In this document: positions 24,131 through 34,483 of the stretch, piece after piece
How the letters are laid out: every line of letters starts with the position of its first letter
Position numbering within the stretch: position 1 is the stretch's first letter
NCBI GenBank assembly: GCA_032622095.1
Contig: CP136062.1
Coordinates: 139,022,351-139,086,350 of the forward strand
DNA from: Siphonodentalium dalli
Taxonomy: Eukaryota; Mollusca; Scaphopoda; Gadilida; Siphonodentaliidae
DNA: 64,000 bases
Direction of reading: 5' to 3'
Notes under the pieces: model-generated
Told to the model about the DNA's origin: nothing
The model's database searches: none
What the model saw: the letters and a program-made list of their open reading frames with translations, nothing else
Made by a program: the position numbers and the translations under genes

Positions 24131-24278
24131 CCCAAATAAATTGATAGACACATATTTGTGCTTAAGCGCAAATGATTTACGCTTAAGCACAAATATTTGT
24201 GCTTAATGATTTATGCTTAAGCACAAATATTTGCGCTTAAGCGCAAATAAATAATAAATGTGAAAAGGGCCTCCCATA
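23440..24278. repeat. Inverted repeat in the palindrome domain (pair c)
   Basis: Arms of 50 bp (23440-23489 and 24229-24278), starting TATGGGAGGCCCTTTTCACA, are identical apart from one base. Arm order with pair b is bL-cL-bR-cR, so the two pairs interleave rather than nest. Confidence 0.9.
23647..24034. repeat. 194-bp direct repeat, two copies
   Basis: CACCATATGAGGGAA opens both units (23647 and 23841). Shared words: CCATGGAAATG-TATA, GAGATGCTGATAT-type, and CAACTTC-AGTC. It fills the centre of the palindrome domain. Confidence 0.85.
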
Positions 24279-24720
24279 CTATTTCCGCTAAAGCGCATAT
24301 GATTTGTATTTAAGTATAAATGATTTGCTCTTAAGTGCAAATGATTTACACTTAAGCGTAAATGATTTGCGATTAAGCAGAATCAGAATAAATGTGAAAA
24401 CGGCTTCTCGTATAATCGCTTAAGCATAATTCATTTATGATTAAGTGTAATTAATCTATCAATGAAAATAAATGACCAGTGAGCTTAAGTGTAAATCAAT
24501 TACGCTTAAGCACACTTTAATCAATTACGCTTAAGCACACTAGTCATAATTCTATTACTCATAGGAGTAATGCTTTATCTACATCATATGGTTAAGCGTA
24601 AGTGAAGTACGCTTTATATGTGTGCATTACACCTGAGTGTAATACATTACGCTTAATTGTAATTCACTTACGCTAATGTGCAATTAGCTAATACATGTGA
24701 AAAAGGCTTTCCATTATAGT

Positions 24721-25444
24721 TATCATCCATCAGAATGAATAGTGCTTACTAAAGCTTGACAACAGAATTTGCCATTAAAAACATTTCATGGCCAATGAGC
24801 TAACAAATGTTCTGTACTGGCATATTGAATACCAATTATTTGTACTATTGTACAGGTATAATGTAATTAAACAGTTTTGAGTTACAAAAGTAAGACAACT
24901 CTTTCTGAACGGTACTGTGCTTGCGGCCAGATTGATGTAAAAATTCGGTCAATGCGCTTACAATTTTCTATAAATAGTAACATTTTGGAATTATTACCTC
25001 TCGATCACTGTTCGATTATAATCTTTGCCACTAACTCGGCCAATGTTCTTCCGTTTGTGATTTCACGCAACAATTCCCTTTCTATTCCTTCCCTGTCGAA
25101 TTGACTACCGATTGCGATGTCAATTTGTTTTTCGCTTTAATATTCTGATGTGCATGACGCTATTCCAGCGAACGGTCATCCTCCCTAGAAGCCATTTCTG
25201 AGAACGAAACCCGATTCAATCCCAATCGAGTCGGAAGTGCTCGGGCATTTCCGTGACTGCACAAGACAACGCATCGGTTTGTATTTTCGTGTTATTATGG
25301 TGAGATTAATCGGGACGATTGATGAATATAAATAGTTAGCCGAATGGCCGTATAATGTGTACAAACTGACTTCAGGATGGGGGATTTCGTGTATCGGAGT
25401 TATTTTATTCACTCTTCCCACAGAATGACGCAGGGAACTCAATT
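24721..25444. other. Unannotated sequence
   Basis: No supported feature. Confidence 0.5.
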
Positions 25445-25468
25445 GTGAGGTTCAATTTACGTTTCACA

Positions 25469-25840
25469 TCACTTTAACATAAATATATTAATGTTCAATG
25501 TTTGGTGATTTACACCGTTTATGTAGAAAGAGTTGGACCATGTTGTAGATGATATTACATGTGTTTTGGGTTCATCATTTCTCAAGATAATTAAGAACTT
25601 CTGTTGGTCAGCCATATTATCAAAGGTCTGAGTATTGTCGCTTATTGTGCATCGTATAATTAAGTGTTCTTCGGTTTCTACTTCCATTCCACACTTTTTG
25701 CAAATTCTCTCACAAGCGGGTACTTTAGGTCGTGTGTGTCTGCCTTTCTCAATTTCTAAAGTATGGTTGCTGATCCAAAGCTTTGTGAAAGATAATCTAA
25801 AGGAGAAGTTTTTAACGAGGTTCAAATATCGTTATATCTG
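25469..25840 (-). pseudogene. LINE ORF2 C-terminal fragment
   Basis: The frame reads RLSFTKLWISNHTLEIEKGR, then CERICKKCGMEVETEEHLII, then RC. This is the post-RT C-terminal region of a CR1-like LINE (xLxKxRISNHxLxIExGR ... CxxC...ExEHxxxxC), with its cysteine/histidine cluster intact. The open part is about 118 codons and starts inside the domain. An in-frame stop lies just upstream, and no RT was found there. It ends with a normal stop near 25469, so this is a 5'-truncated copy that kept its 3' end. Its consensus differs from the fragment at 7085, so at least two LINE lineages are present. Confidence 0.85.
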
Positions 25841-25944
25841 GTAGTTTATTCTCACCATTCTATAGGTTCGAGGTTAGAATGTGTTATAGCGGCTGAAACG
25901 ACGATCAGTCATCTACCATGTGTATCCATTGATTGTACATTCAT

Positions 25945-26203
25945 TTAACCCGTTCTAGACTATATAAATGAATTCTCCCACTCAGTTAGAAAAGTATTTA
26001 TTGAAATAGTATATTGTTCATTTTGAAGGGTTTTCAGGATAAATGAGCAGATGAAAGTCAGACGATAAGATAATACAAGTTCTGAAGTATTCATATTCAT
26101 TGGTGGGAATTGTTCGGAAAATAAGTTCAACAAACGACACTATTATCTGAACTTTTCCTAAGGAAACTACTCGTCAATGAGTATTTAGTATAGAAAGTGT
26201 TAA
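25945..26203. mobile_element. TTAA-associated MITE, copy 2 (259 bp)
   Basis: TTAA at both ends (25945-25948 and 26200-26203). Terminal blocks are CCCGTTCTAGACTATAT at the left and, inverted, CACTTTCTATACTAAATAC at the right. The interior has no coding capacity. This is the copy with the clearest TTAA duplication in this family. Confidence 0.75.
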
Positions 26204-28767
26204 AGGACTGGAAAGCCTCTGAAATTATATGTGAAAGGTCTGTAAAATCATCATCAAGAGGAACTTCGGATTATAGATAGACTTTATTTTATCTATTAAT
26301 ATTAATCACCCGATCGCAAAATTACGCATGTTGAAACCTCGCTATATGAACATTTACCGTTACAACACCAGTCAATTATCAGCAAATATCGCCGATGGCA
26401 AATGCAGTATATATTAGTCGAACATATGTGTTTTATATCCTAAATTTGTCTAATTCTTACTTTCACGATTTGATCGAATGTCGGTCAACTGTTTGTTTGT
26501 AACGGGACCGACTCTGTTTAACAGTAATGTATACATAACAATTGTTTCACTATTTGTAATCATCCAGTTATTTAAGAACTAATTATTGTTTCGATTAAGG
26601 TTATGCATTTAAAACCGATTTTGTTTAAGACAAATTCTAATACGTGCGTAGAGTTATTTCTTATAATTTAATCCGTCATTTAACCGGAGAACCACCATAA
26701 GTAGAAGGTGGAAGTATAACGAGCGTACAACATGGAGACTATTTCAAATGAAAAAGACACGTGAAGTTGAAAGAGACATCTGTCACTACAAACTTGTATT
26801 TATCGATTGATCAAGTGGCGTCAAAAATTCTGCGTTTTTGATTGGCTAGTCGCGAACCGGGCAGCTGTGTTGTTGCACGTGAGATTCATATATCCGAATG
26901 CGGTTACACTAACCCTTGTTTCCCTGTTTAATTTCTTTACAAGTGTTCAATCTTGTTGATTTGTTTGGTTCTTGTGTGCTGAAAATTAGCAGCTGGTACA
27001 TGCATTGTCAATACAGTCATACCCGAAAGAATTATGATGCAGCACCGAAATTTCACGTTAAACGTATCGAACAGTTTCCACGTACATGCTACAGAACGCG
27101 GTATAGGCGCGCGTGGTCACACGACGCTGCTGTCATTTCTGTAGCTTGAAAGTAATCAAGAAATATAGGATATCGAAAAATAACTTTGATGGCAAATTGA
27201 GTGACAGCCAATTGTTTTACAGTATTTCGTGGATTGACAGATTATGAATAATATAAATAATGAAAATGAGAACAAAGTCTATCTATTTATTTTTTTCCAT
27301 CTTTGTCTTGCGTGGTTATAGTGCGTGGTGTTACAGATATGTTGTTTTATTTTCACATATACCCATTATGCATGCCTCACGGCCCATCAGCGTTTTGCGT
27401 CTCGCCCATGGCTGCTTGTTTGACAAACACTACCGCACATAACAACATACTAAGACACGGAATTGGAATTAAAAATTTAGATATTGCTTCAGCGTGTTAG
27501 AGTAGCGTGAATGATTTAATACGCGATCAAAGGAAATCAATTTGCACACCTTATAGTTATATTCTCCGAAAAACGTGGTAGCCAACGCAGAAACACTCTT
27601 TTGTTGTTCGATGAACTAACATCTCACCTGTGCTAATATGTAAATCGCCCTATATAGTACCACAGGGGGTCCGGAGATATTTACTCACCCGAATCACGAA
27701 GTACTTAAAGGCATATCAGGTTCTTATATCACTCATCAAGAATTTATTTTACTATTTATTTATTACACAAAGTTGATGAATGTTACGTTCATTTCCGAAC
27801 ACTTCAATAATATTCGTTGTGCCTTTTCGAAAAACACGATGTCTGAAATACCCATAAACTAACATTTAGTTCCTCGTTGTTTCTAAATTAATAACTAATA
27901 CACAAGCGAGCATTATTCTACCAACCGCGCCACTACATTAATTTATCACATAATTGGCCCCAAAATGCGGCCTCGTATTTTTTTAGTAAGAAACATGTGT
28001 ATTATCGGCACGCGCAGTGACATAAAAGCTTAGAGTTAATGCATGAAATTTATTATTATGTTAATTATAATATAATTATGATATTCGATTTGTGTTGGGT
28101 CATTTAGTGTTGTCTGCGAGATAAACATGGGTGATAAGGGTGGTTGAACAATTTTGTCAACATGAAAAGACACATTTAAAATGGAACTATATCTTTTTCT
28201 CGACGGTGGCTTTACTTCCTCGTTGACTGTGATGAGGAAATCAATATTAATTGTTTAAACCCAATTTCAGGATATTTTAGATCCAATCCCCAATAATCTC
28301 GAATTTCTGATCCATGCAAATGAAGGCTATCCCGATTGGGGCATATGAATATTTTTGTCAATTGCTTAATATGATCAGTAGTTTCCACGCGCGGGTTTAA
28401 CTATCCTCGGTCAATAAAAATGACAATGTCGTGATATTGCCTATATAGCTACATGTACCGAGACCAAAACCCTATTCAGATAAGAGATAAATCTACCAAA
28501 AAGTAGGCACTTTTGGAAAGAATAAAAGACCTCAATATAGCCTCAAAATATACTGTCAGATGTGTTTTTCCACTGGCAAAAGTTTCAGTACGTAATATTC
28601 AATATTTTCAATAGGGAAGGCTATTTGCGTATTTTGGCCAAGTTTCATTCTTGAAAAGCTTATCTGGGTTCGACGAATACTGCAGTGAAATTGTATTTCC
28701 ACCACTAAAACGGACAATGCTTTAGTATAGAAATGGTTAATACTTTGGGCATTATTTCCTCCAATAT
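26204..28767. other. Unannotated 2.5-kb stretch
   Basis: No gene or repeat supported, except that TTTAGTATAGAAATGGTTAA at about 28731-28750 resembles the right end of the TTAA MITE family. Confidence 0.5.
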
Positions 28768-28886
28768 CAGGGGGGGAAACTGCAGACACAGGGTGGAATA
28801 AACTGTTTTCTTCGGTTTGGGTACCCCCCCCCCCCCCCCCCCCAAAAAAACAGCAAAAACTGCATTTTTTTTTCACTGACCATTTG

Positions 28887-29045
28887 CAGAAATCAGATAT
28901 ATGGACTCACTTCACGTTGGATGCCAAATCTAAAAAGGCAACCTGCAAGCTCAATCCTGATCATGTTCTTAGTTATTGTGGCACTACGACCAACTTGTGG
29001 AACCATGCATGGGACATTGTCTACTTGAACTTCATAAACAGATAA
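28887..29045 (+). pseudogene. Decayed BED-type zinc finger of a hAT transposase
   Basis: The frame reads KSDIWTHFTLDAKSKKATCKL, then DHVLSYCGTTTNLWNHAW. This is the BED finger signature at the N-terminus of hAT transposases and ZBED proteins: aromatic W-x-HF, a KAxCKxC pair, then SYxGGTTxNLxxH. The second cysteine of the CxxC pair is lost (CKLN), and the last metal ligand region is altered. A TAA at 29043 ends the frame. It sits inside the 28768-29619 element, where a transposase N-terminus would be. No catalytic domain remains. Confidence 0.7.
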
Positions 29046-29286
29046 ACTCTTGCTATCAAGCCAAACTTTTTTTTTTCTCTCTCTTTTTTGCGTATAGCAT
29101 GTGCATGGATAAATATGCTATTTCATTAAATAATAAATTGGTTCCAAAATATGTTATCTATATAATATTATAATTTATCGAAATATTCGAATACTATTTG
29201 AATATTCGCTCGTTATTCGAACCGAATATTCGAATACCGAAATCCGTCTAATACCGAACACTATGGGATAGTTCTGCAGTAAAAAT

Positions 29287-29484
29287 TTGCCAGATAAGCG
29301 ATCCAGTGTAGAATTCTGCATTCGACTGGTAGACACTGACATAGTCGGCATTATTAAGAGGGTTAATGGGGTTAATATCACATGTAAACCAAGACAGTGG
29401 TTATCCAAAATTGTTTTAGGTGGATTGTACTACTCATGTATATATGATTTGGATATTAAGGTTAATCCATATTCTATAAAATGA
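29287..29484 (+). pseudogene. Conserved unknown ORF of the hAT-like family, copy 1
   Basis: The 65-codon frame contains VEFCIRLVDTDIVGIIKRV, then CKPRQWLSKIV and YYSCIYD, and ends with a normal stop. The same protein sequence, nearly identical, is encoded at 48449-48754 in the second copy, where it extends further upstream. I do not recognise the family, and it does not look like the hAT C-terminal dimerisation region. Conservation between two separately inserted copies suggests it was part of the element's coding content, but recent common origin could also explain it. Confidence 0.45.
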
Positions 29485-29626
29485 GAGAAAATTGAAGTTG
29501 TGAGTCTGAAAATACATATTTGGAAAAAAATTATATGCAATTTTTTTCCGACAACCTCCCCCTAAATGAATAAGGAATTTTTTTTTTACGCCTAGGTACC
29601 CCCCCCCCCCCACCCCCTGCCAATAT

Positions 29627-30868
29627 ATACTGTTACTAGCAGTATAGTCTACTGGTCTCCGGACAATACAACTCGACGACGCTCTGCATCTGTTGTTATT
29701 ATTTTGTCTGGGTACGTTACAACTTACAGCGCACTTTTTAACGTTGCGTAAGTCAAGAACTAGTCTACCACGATATAATCATATCCATGTATAGTTAATG
29801 AAAGCAACATAAACCCAAATAAACCAGCCGATCTGCAATTGGCAGAACGGTCACAGCTCGACTTGTGACAGGCCAATCAAGATCATAAACTGTGTTATAA
29901 TCAATGTGTATTTGGGTCACAATAGATATGTAGAGCATCAACAGAGACGACTTAACGTGACATCGGCCTGGATGACGCAATGGTGCATGTTAATTTGTTT
30001 TCCTCTATGTGTACGTATGGACTTGCGCGATCGTACAGCCGATTCATTTTCCGAAATCACGATATAGTGTCGTAAATATGATGCAATGGGTGGAATCGAT
30101 CTTCCAGATGATAATCTGCATTTCTTCGCATTTCATCAGTTTCCTGGTGTGTCTGTGATAGACAGCACGCGTTCTTGCACGACATTCTATTGAACCACCC
30201 GTATGTTATTCCGGAATATCCGTAGGCGAACAGCCTTATCATTTTTCCACCGCTAGCTATTTCTTACGCGGTTTTCAATTAAGTTTTTCTGTGACATTTT
30301 AATGGGATGAGCATTACTCGGCTTGCCAGCGAGAACTCTCTCGTGATAAACGAGATAAACTACCGCAAAGGAGCTACCAGCAAATATTTCCCCACTGGCG
30401 GGAGATCAATATCTCATACTTAAAGATGGTAAATATGTACTAGTAGACATAATTAAAATTAATTTTTAAGAAAAATCAATATCATGTGTGGCTTCGCCAT
30501 TTAGTGGTGAGGCATTATGAACTAAATGTGTCTGACTACAGCATGTTAACGAGAACAGATCAATTCTAAGATAGCTGTTCGCTTAGTTGAAAATTCCAGC
30601 AGACCGCATATAGAATTCAAATATGGTTGCAGGTGTCAAACTATATAGACGCAGCCAAAGAACGCGAAACGGACAAAAACACTTTAACTGCCATTGGACA
30701 TGGCTCATCGATATTTTGGAATATTTAAATTGTGACTACGTAATCTGGAATGATAAGATAGGTCCATGAGTGTACAAACTATCGCTCTACATGCATTAGG
30801 TACTCTGGAGCTTTTAAAGTTATGGCATTTTCCCAGCGTTTTTCAATTTTTCACACAGAATTGAGAAA
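29627..30868. other. Unannotated sequence
   Basis: No supported feature. Confidence 0.5.
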
Positions 30869-30940
30869 AGCGCTTTTGTTATTTTACAATAACCGGAATG
30901 GACAAACGCTTCTGTTATTTTACAATAACCGGAATGGACC
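30869..30940. repeat. 36-bp tandem duplication
   Basis: GTTATTTTACAATAACCGGA occurs twice, 36 bp apart, within near-identical units. TTATTTTACAATAA is itself almost palindromic. Confidence 0.85.
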
Positions 30941-31002
30941 AAAAATTAACCCTCTTACGTGTTCTTTAATGAATGGTAGTTGGGACCCGTTTGTTCTAAA
31001 CA

Positions 31003-31168
31003 AACCATTTCTATATATCTATATAAATACTCATTATAATAAGTTCAACAAAGGACCATGAATTTATTATATGAACATTCCCAACAAGGAATGATTCCTT
31101 CCGCCGTTTCTATACATATATTTCCCTAAACATCCACGGGATAATCCATTTAGTATAGAAAGCGTTAA
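31003..31168. mobile_element. TTAA-associated MITE, copy 3 (internally deleted)
   Basis: Left part CTATATAAATACTCATT with AATAAGTTCAACA, and right part GGATAATCCATTTAGTATAG followed by AAAGCG-TTAA (31165-31168). It is inverted relative to copy 4 and about 100 bp shorter than the full copies. The left TTAA is not evident. Confidence 0.6.
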
Positions 31169-31581
31169 ATGACTTGTTTTAGTCGTTCTGTGACATATCA
31201 AGTCCGTATAAAACTATGCAACATATTTATCGGCCTATTCAGATCACCGGAATCGGACCGGGTGTAATAAAATTGAGCATAAGTTCAGGCTTCAAACGAG
31301 GCTTTGGCAACTATTTTCTGTCCTTCAAACGGCCCCAACACACATCGATGTTGAATACATGAAGCGATTTTTGTATATTTATGCCACCCGTTTTGGCGTT
31401 TCAAACGCGGAAATCATTGTCATGATCAAGATAGCTGCAAGAGTAAATACACCATTATGTGTTGTCGGTTGTGTCATGTCCTGAAGAGTTGTCAGAACCC
31501 CAGAAGTCTTCTAACTATCCTGATGAACAATCAGTGATCAATTGTCCATGTCCAAGTTGCCATTTTGGACAATGAGTTTTA

Positions 31582-31657
31582 AATAAATATTGAATAAGCA
31601 TGCAGAGAAACACCTTTAATGAAATGTATTTCTCAGCATACATACTCAATATTTATT
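31582..31657. repeat. Foldback repeat, about 30-bp arms
   Basis: AATAAATATTGAATAAGCAT pairs with the complement ending ACTCAATATTTATT, continuing through CAGAGAAA/TTTCTC. The loop is about 15-20 bp. Confidence 0.75.
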
Positions 31658-31839
31658 CACCAAAAGTGCCAGCTCCACTTCTTCCAGAAGTCATATAAGA
31701 GGAAATGGAACTGCCAGACACTAAAGTCAACGTATCACTAAAATTTCCAGTGAAATGCTCCACTTCCAGAGGAAATGGAACCGTCAGACCATATTTGCTC
31801 CAGCGGCGACAGCTGTTCCATAACAATCATCAAAGTAGA

Positions 31840-32090
31840 TTAACCCTGTCTATACTGAATGGATTATCCCATTCAGTTATAGAAGTCTATATTTGATTGA
31901 TCTATTATTCATTTAGATGGGTGTTCAGGTAATAAAACCAGACGGCAGAGAGGGGGGCTAATACAAGTGCTGAAGGATATAGCCATTGGTGGGAAATGTT
32001 CAGGTAAACAACCTAATGTATGTTGAACTTATTGTCTGAATATTTCCCAAGGGAACTACTCGCCAATGAGTGTATAGTATAGGAATGTTC
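31840..32090. mobile_element. TTAA-associated MITE, copy 4
   Basis: TTAACCCTGTCTATACTGAA opens at 31840. The right end is CTCGCCAATGAGTGTATAGTATAG near 32082. The interior shares GGTGGGAAATGTTCAG and GAACTTATTGTCTGAA with copies 1 and 2. The right TTAA is lost. Confidence 0.65.
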
Positions 32091-32195
32091 AGTGTGACTC
32101 CCGGGAACAGATATTGCTAAGTTCTGCATACCGTTTCAGTTATGTACCAATATTTGGCCCTTTCATGACGGGAGCTGCGCTGACGCAACATTAAA

Positions 32196-32344
32196 GACCA
32201 TGTGCCAATGCATTCTCTTATATATGCGAGTCGACCATAGGTCGCCTCGCATATATAAGAGAATGCATTGGCCTAACATTTTTTTCTTATTTTTTTTTCT
32301 TACATTCTTTAAAAAAAAATCATTTTTTATCATTTTTTTTTTAT
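32196..32344 (+). mobile_element. Truncated copy C of the double-palindrome family
   Basis: One complete 69-bp palindrome (32204-32272) is followed by the T-rich spacer (TTCTTACATTCTTT) seen in copies A and B. The second palindrome and both termini are missing. T-rich and A-rich tracts follow. Confidence 0.85.
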
Positions 32345-32440
32345 TGAGGTTTAACGTCGTTTCAGCCACTATTTCATATAACGACGAGGGAAAGCAGTAC
32401 TCAGTCATAACATTTTTCAGCTACTATTTCCAGCGACATT
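32345..32440. mobile_element. Possible SINE tail fragment
   Basis: GAGGTTTAACGTCGTTTC and an inverted-like ATAACGACG about 30 bp on resemble the 3' part of the SINE at 44955-45259 (GTGGTTTAACGTCGTTTCCT...ACGACGTTAT). The fragment is too short for certainty. Confidence 0.4.
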
Positions 32441-32518
32441 AAATGTGCACAGAACAGGCAAATAGTGAGACCAGAACAATGTGGGATCTCATCCTTTGTT
32501 AGATCATGTTGACGGGAC

Positions 32519-33790
32519 CTGGGAGGTCTTACTAGCAAAGCAAATGATAAGACAACTGATTAAGTCTTTATGGAGGAGATATCACCATAGGTATTATTCT
32601 CCTTACTGAGACCCATGCGGGACAAGACACAATTCCCGGCAGAATATGGTATTTCGTGTTTCATTCCGTATGTAGAACGCTGTCAAAGAACCACACATAC
32701 TTTGGTGGGCTAGGTATTTTCATTAACCCTTTACCCAACAAACCGGCCAAAACCGGCCAAATAAAGCTTCAACAGCCTAAAATATCTTGGGTCTGTCTCA
32801 ATAAAACCATACAAATATGGATATCATTGGAACCGGCTCATTGGCCACATTGTGATGGTTACAGTTAAGCCATGTGCCAATGCATTCTCTTATATGTGCG
32901 AGTCGACCATATGTCGCCTCGCATATATAAGAGAATGCATTGGCCTAAAACAAATCTTTTTTTTAACACTTTTTACCATTTTTTCTTACATTCTTTAACA
33001 ATTTTATAATTTTTAATGTGTTAAGCCAATGCATTCTCTTATATATGCGAGGCGACCTATGGTCGACTCGCATATATAAGAGAATGCATTGGCACAGGGC
33101 CGTTCTGTTGGGTAAAGGGCAGATTGCTAAGCATTTCAAAATAATCCCAAATTCGCACTCAGAATTTCAATGGATAAAGTTGGAATAAACATTTTTTTCT
33201 CTTTCCAAAGACTTGTTTGTTTGCTTAATGTATTACCACACCAACATCAGACGATACAAAATCTCTCGAGGATGACATATTTTGATAAGTTGGAGAAAGA
33301 GATGTGTAAATACAAGAAACTAGGGACCATTCAACTATGTGGCGATTTCAATGCAAGGGTTTAAAATACCAATGCTTTTATTTACAATGATAATATCAAC
33401 TTTATTCCATCTACTTGCCTAATATCTGCCGATGGATATGTGAATTTCGGCTAAGTATGGATAATAAAATAGACGCACGTGGAAAAGATCTGATTGATTT
33501 GTGTATTGCGGATCAGCTGATAATGTGCGAACATTTGGGGACTGTTTGGTAAAATTTACTAGTCATACCCCACATCGGTCCAGTGTCATTGAATATGTTA
33601 TTGTATGGCAGGACTTACTTAATGAGGTTATCATATTCAAATTGTCTAACTTCATTTCAACCTTATCTGACTGTCACTGCAGGTTGGAATGGAAACATAC
33701 TGCTAGGTATGCTACGACAGCTAAAACCCGAAGGTCAAGGAAATGCGGCAGTTTCAAAACAAAATCACGCACTCCCGAACAAATACATGT
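32519..33790 (+). pseudogene. LINE endonuclease domain, interrupted
   Basis: Decayed apurinic-like endonuclease domain of a CR1-type LINE, readable in pieces: GIILLTETHAG (catalytic Glu motif, about 32590), FGGLGIFI (just before 32723), QIAKHFKIIPNSHSEFQW (from about 33121), DKLEKEMCKYKKLGTI, CGDFNARV (catalytic Asp/Asn, about 33340-33363), ARGKDLIDLC and LSDCHCRLEW (about 33665-33705). Several stops and frameshifts break it. The double-palindrome element (32723-33119) sits between GGLGIFI and QIAKHF. The downstream linker of what looks like the same LINE resumes at 37345, so 3.5 kb of other sequence separates the parts. Confidence 0.85.
32723..33119 (+). mobile_element. Double-palindrome TTAA element, copy A
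   Basis: TTAACCCTTTACCCAACA at the left and TGTTGGGTAAAGGG at the right are inverted repeats. The interior holds AACCGGCCAAAACCGGCC, about 100 bp of unique sequence, palindrome 1 (32876-32944), an AT-rich spacer and palindrome 2 (33025-33093). It closely matches the reverse complement of copy B at 42216. The left TTAA is present; the right flank reads CAGATT, so the duplication is lost or altered. TTAA plus a CCC-type tip suits a piggyBac-like system. No open reading frame. Confidence 0.9.
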
Positions 33791-34434
33791 AGATAATAAA
33801 AATGCAACTCCGTGCCAAATATAATGAGTGATCGTTGTGATTTTTCTCCAAAATTAATAATCATGTTGACATTATTATTAGGCATCTGAGACCGTGGGAG
33901 TACCAGAGAACTTAAAAAAATACTACGTTGTTTGAGTAGCACAAAATTAAAAAATTTAAAAACAGCATTAATTACCTTCTAGGTTCTGGTCGATTTGATG
34001 AAACAGTATATTGTATTCATGTGAATCGACGACCATTCGCAGTATTTTGTTATTTTCCATTTAAAGTGAATGAATTCCTTGAAATATCCTATTCATGGTG
34101 TGACCTAGTTTCACTTTCACCATTTCCAACTTTCAGCGGCGAAAAGTCAAATACAAAATTTAATCCATGATTGAAGAGCAAGTTACTTTTTGGTGACAGT
34201 GGTCGGTATATATTCTTTAACACAAAACACAACTGTATATTAACTCTGACGATCCAAATCAGTTGAATTAAACACAATTATAACACATTCCCGAAACCAG
34301 ATGAAGTATAAACAATTGGATTGTAACTGAAATTAACCCTTTGCGTTGAAAGAGAATACTAATGTGACAGTGTTTTGGCAATAAATGTCAAAATTAATTG
34401 ACATTATAGTTATATGGGGAGATATGTAATACAT
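33791..34434. other. Unannotated sequence inside the interrupted LINE
   Basis: No coding or repeat signature recognised. Confidence 0.5.
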
Positions 34435-34464
34435 ATAGAACCGTCTTCGTGTTTGTCTGTGTAA
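34435..34464 (+). repeat. Left member of an inverted pair flanking a LINE
   Basis: ATAGAACCGTCTTCGTGTTT and its next base form a 21-bp perfect match, inverted, to 36739-36759. Weaker similarity continues inwards. Confidence 0.8.
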
Positions 34465-34483
34465 ATGATTGCCGCACTAGATA

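Larger units (their letters stand above)
22545..24720. repeat. CTTAAG palindrome domain
   Basis: About 2.2 kb contains dozens of 12-18-bp palindromic words built on TTGCGCTTAAGCGCAAA, with variants using TTACGCTTAAGCGTAA, TTATGCTTAAGCATAA and TTGTGCTTAAGTGCAA. Spacing is irregular, often 15-40 bp. Changes in one half are often matched in the other. Phrases such as AATGTGAAAAGGGCCTCCCA recur in both orientations. The domain has a central gap (23590-24110) with a different direct repeat. No coding capacity is evident. Confidence 0.9.
28768..29619 (+). mobile_element. hAT-like element copy 1 (852 bp), 7-bp target duplication
   Basis: Starts CAGGGGGGGAAACTGC and ends CCACCCCCTG. CCAATAT is duplicated on both sides (28761-28767 and 29620-29626). 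It carries a decayed BED finger near the left end and an unrecognised short coding remnant near the right end. It is collinear, in inverted orientation, with 48243-49684. Long C/G tracts lie close to both ends. hAT normally duplicates 8 bp, so 7 is unusual. Confidence 0.85.

Noticed and set aside
22545-24720. CRISPR array or operator array
   Set aside because: Spacing is irregular, repeats vary in sequence, and no cas-like or regulator gene is nearby.
26204-28767. Host gene in the longer unannotated stretches
   Set aside because: No frame with codon structure, splice context or domain that I could support.
32200-32442. Overlapping frames of about 80 codons on both strands
   Set aside because: Products of the 69-bp palindrome and poly-T/poly-A tracts.
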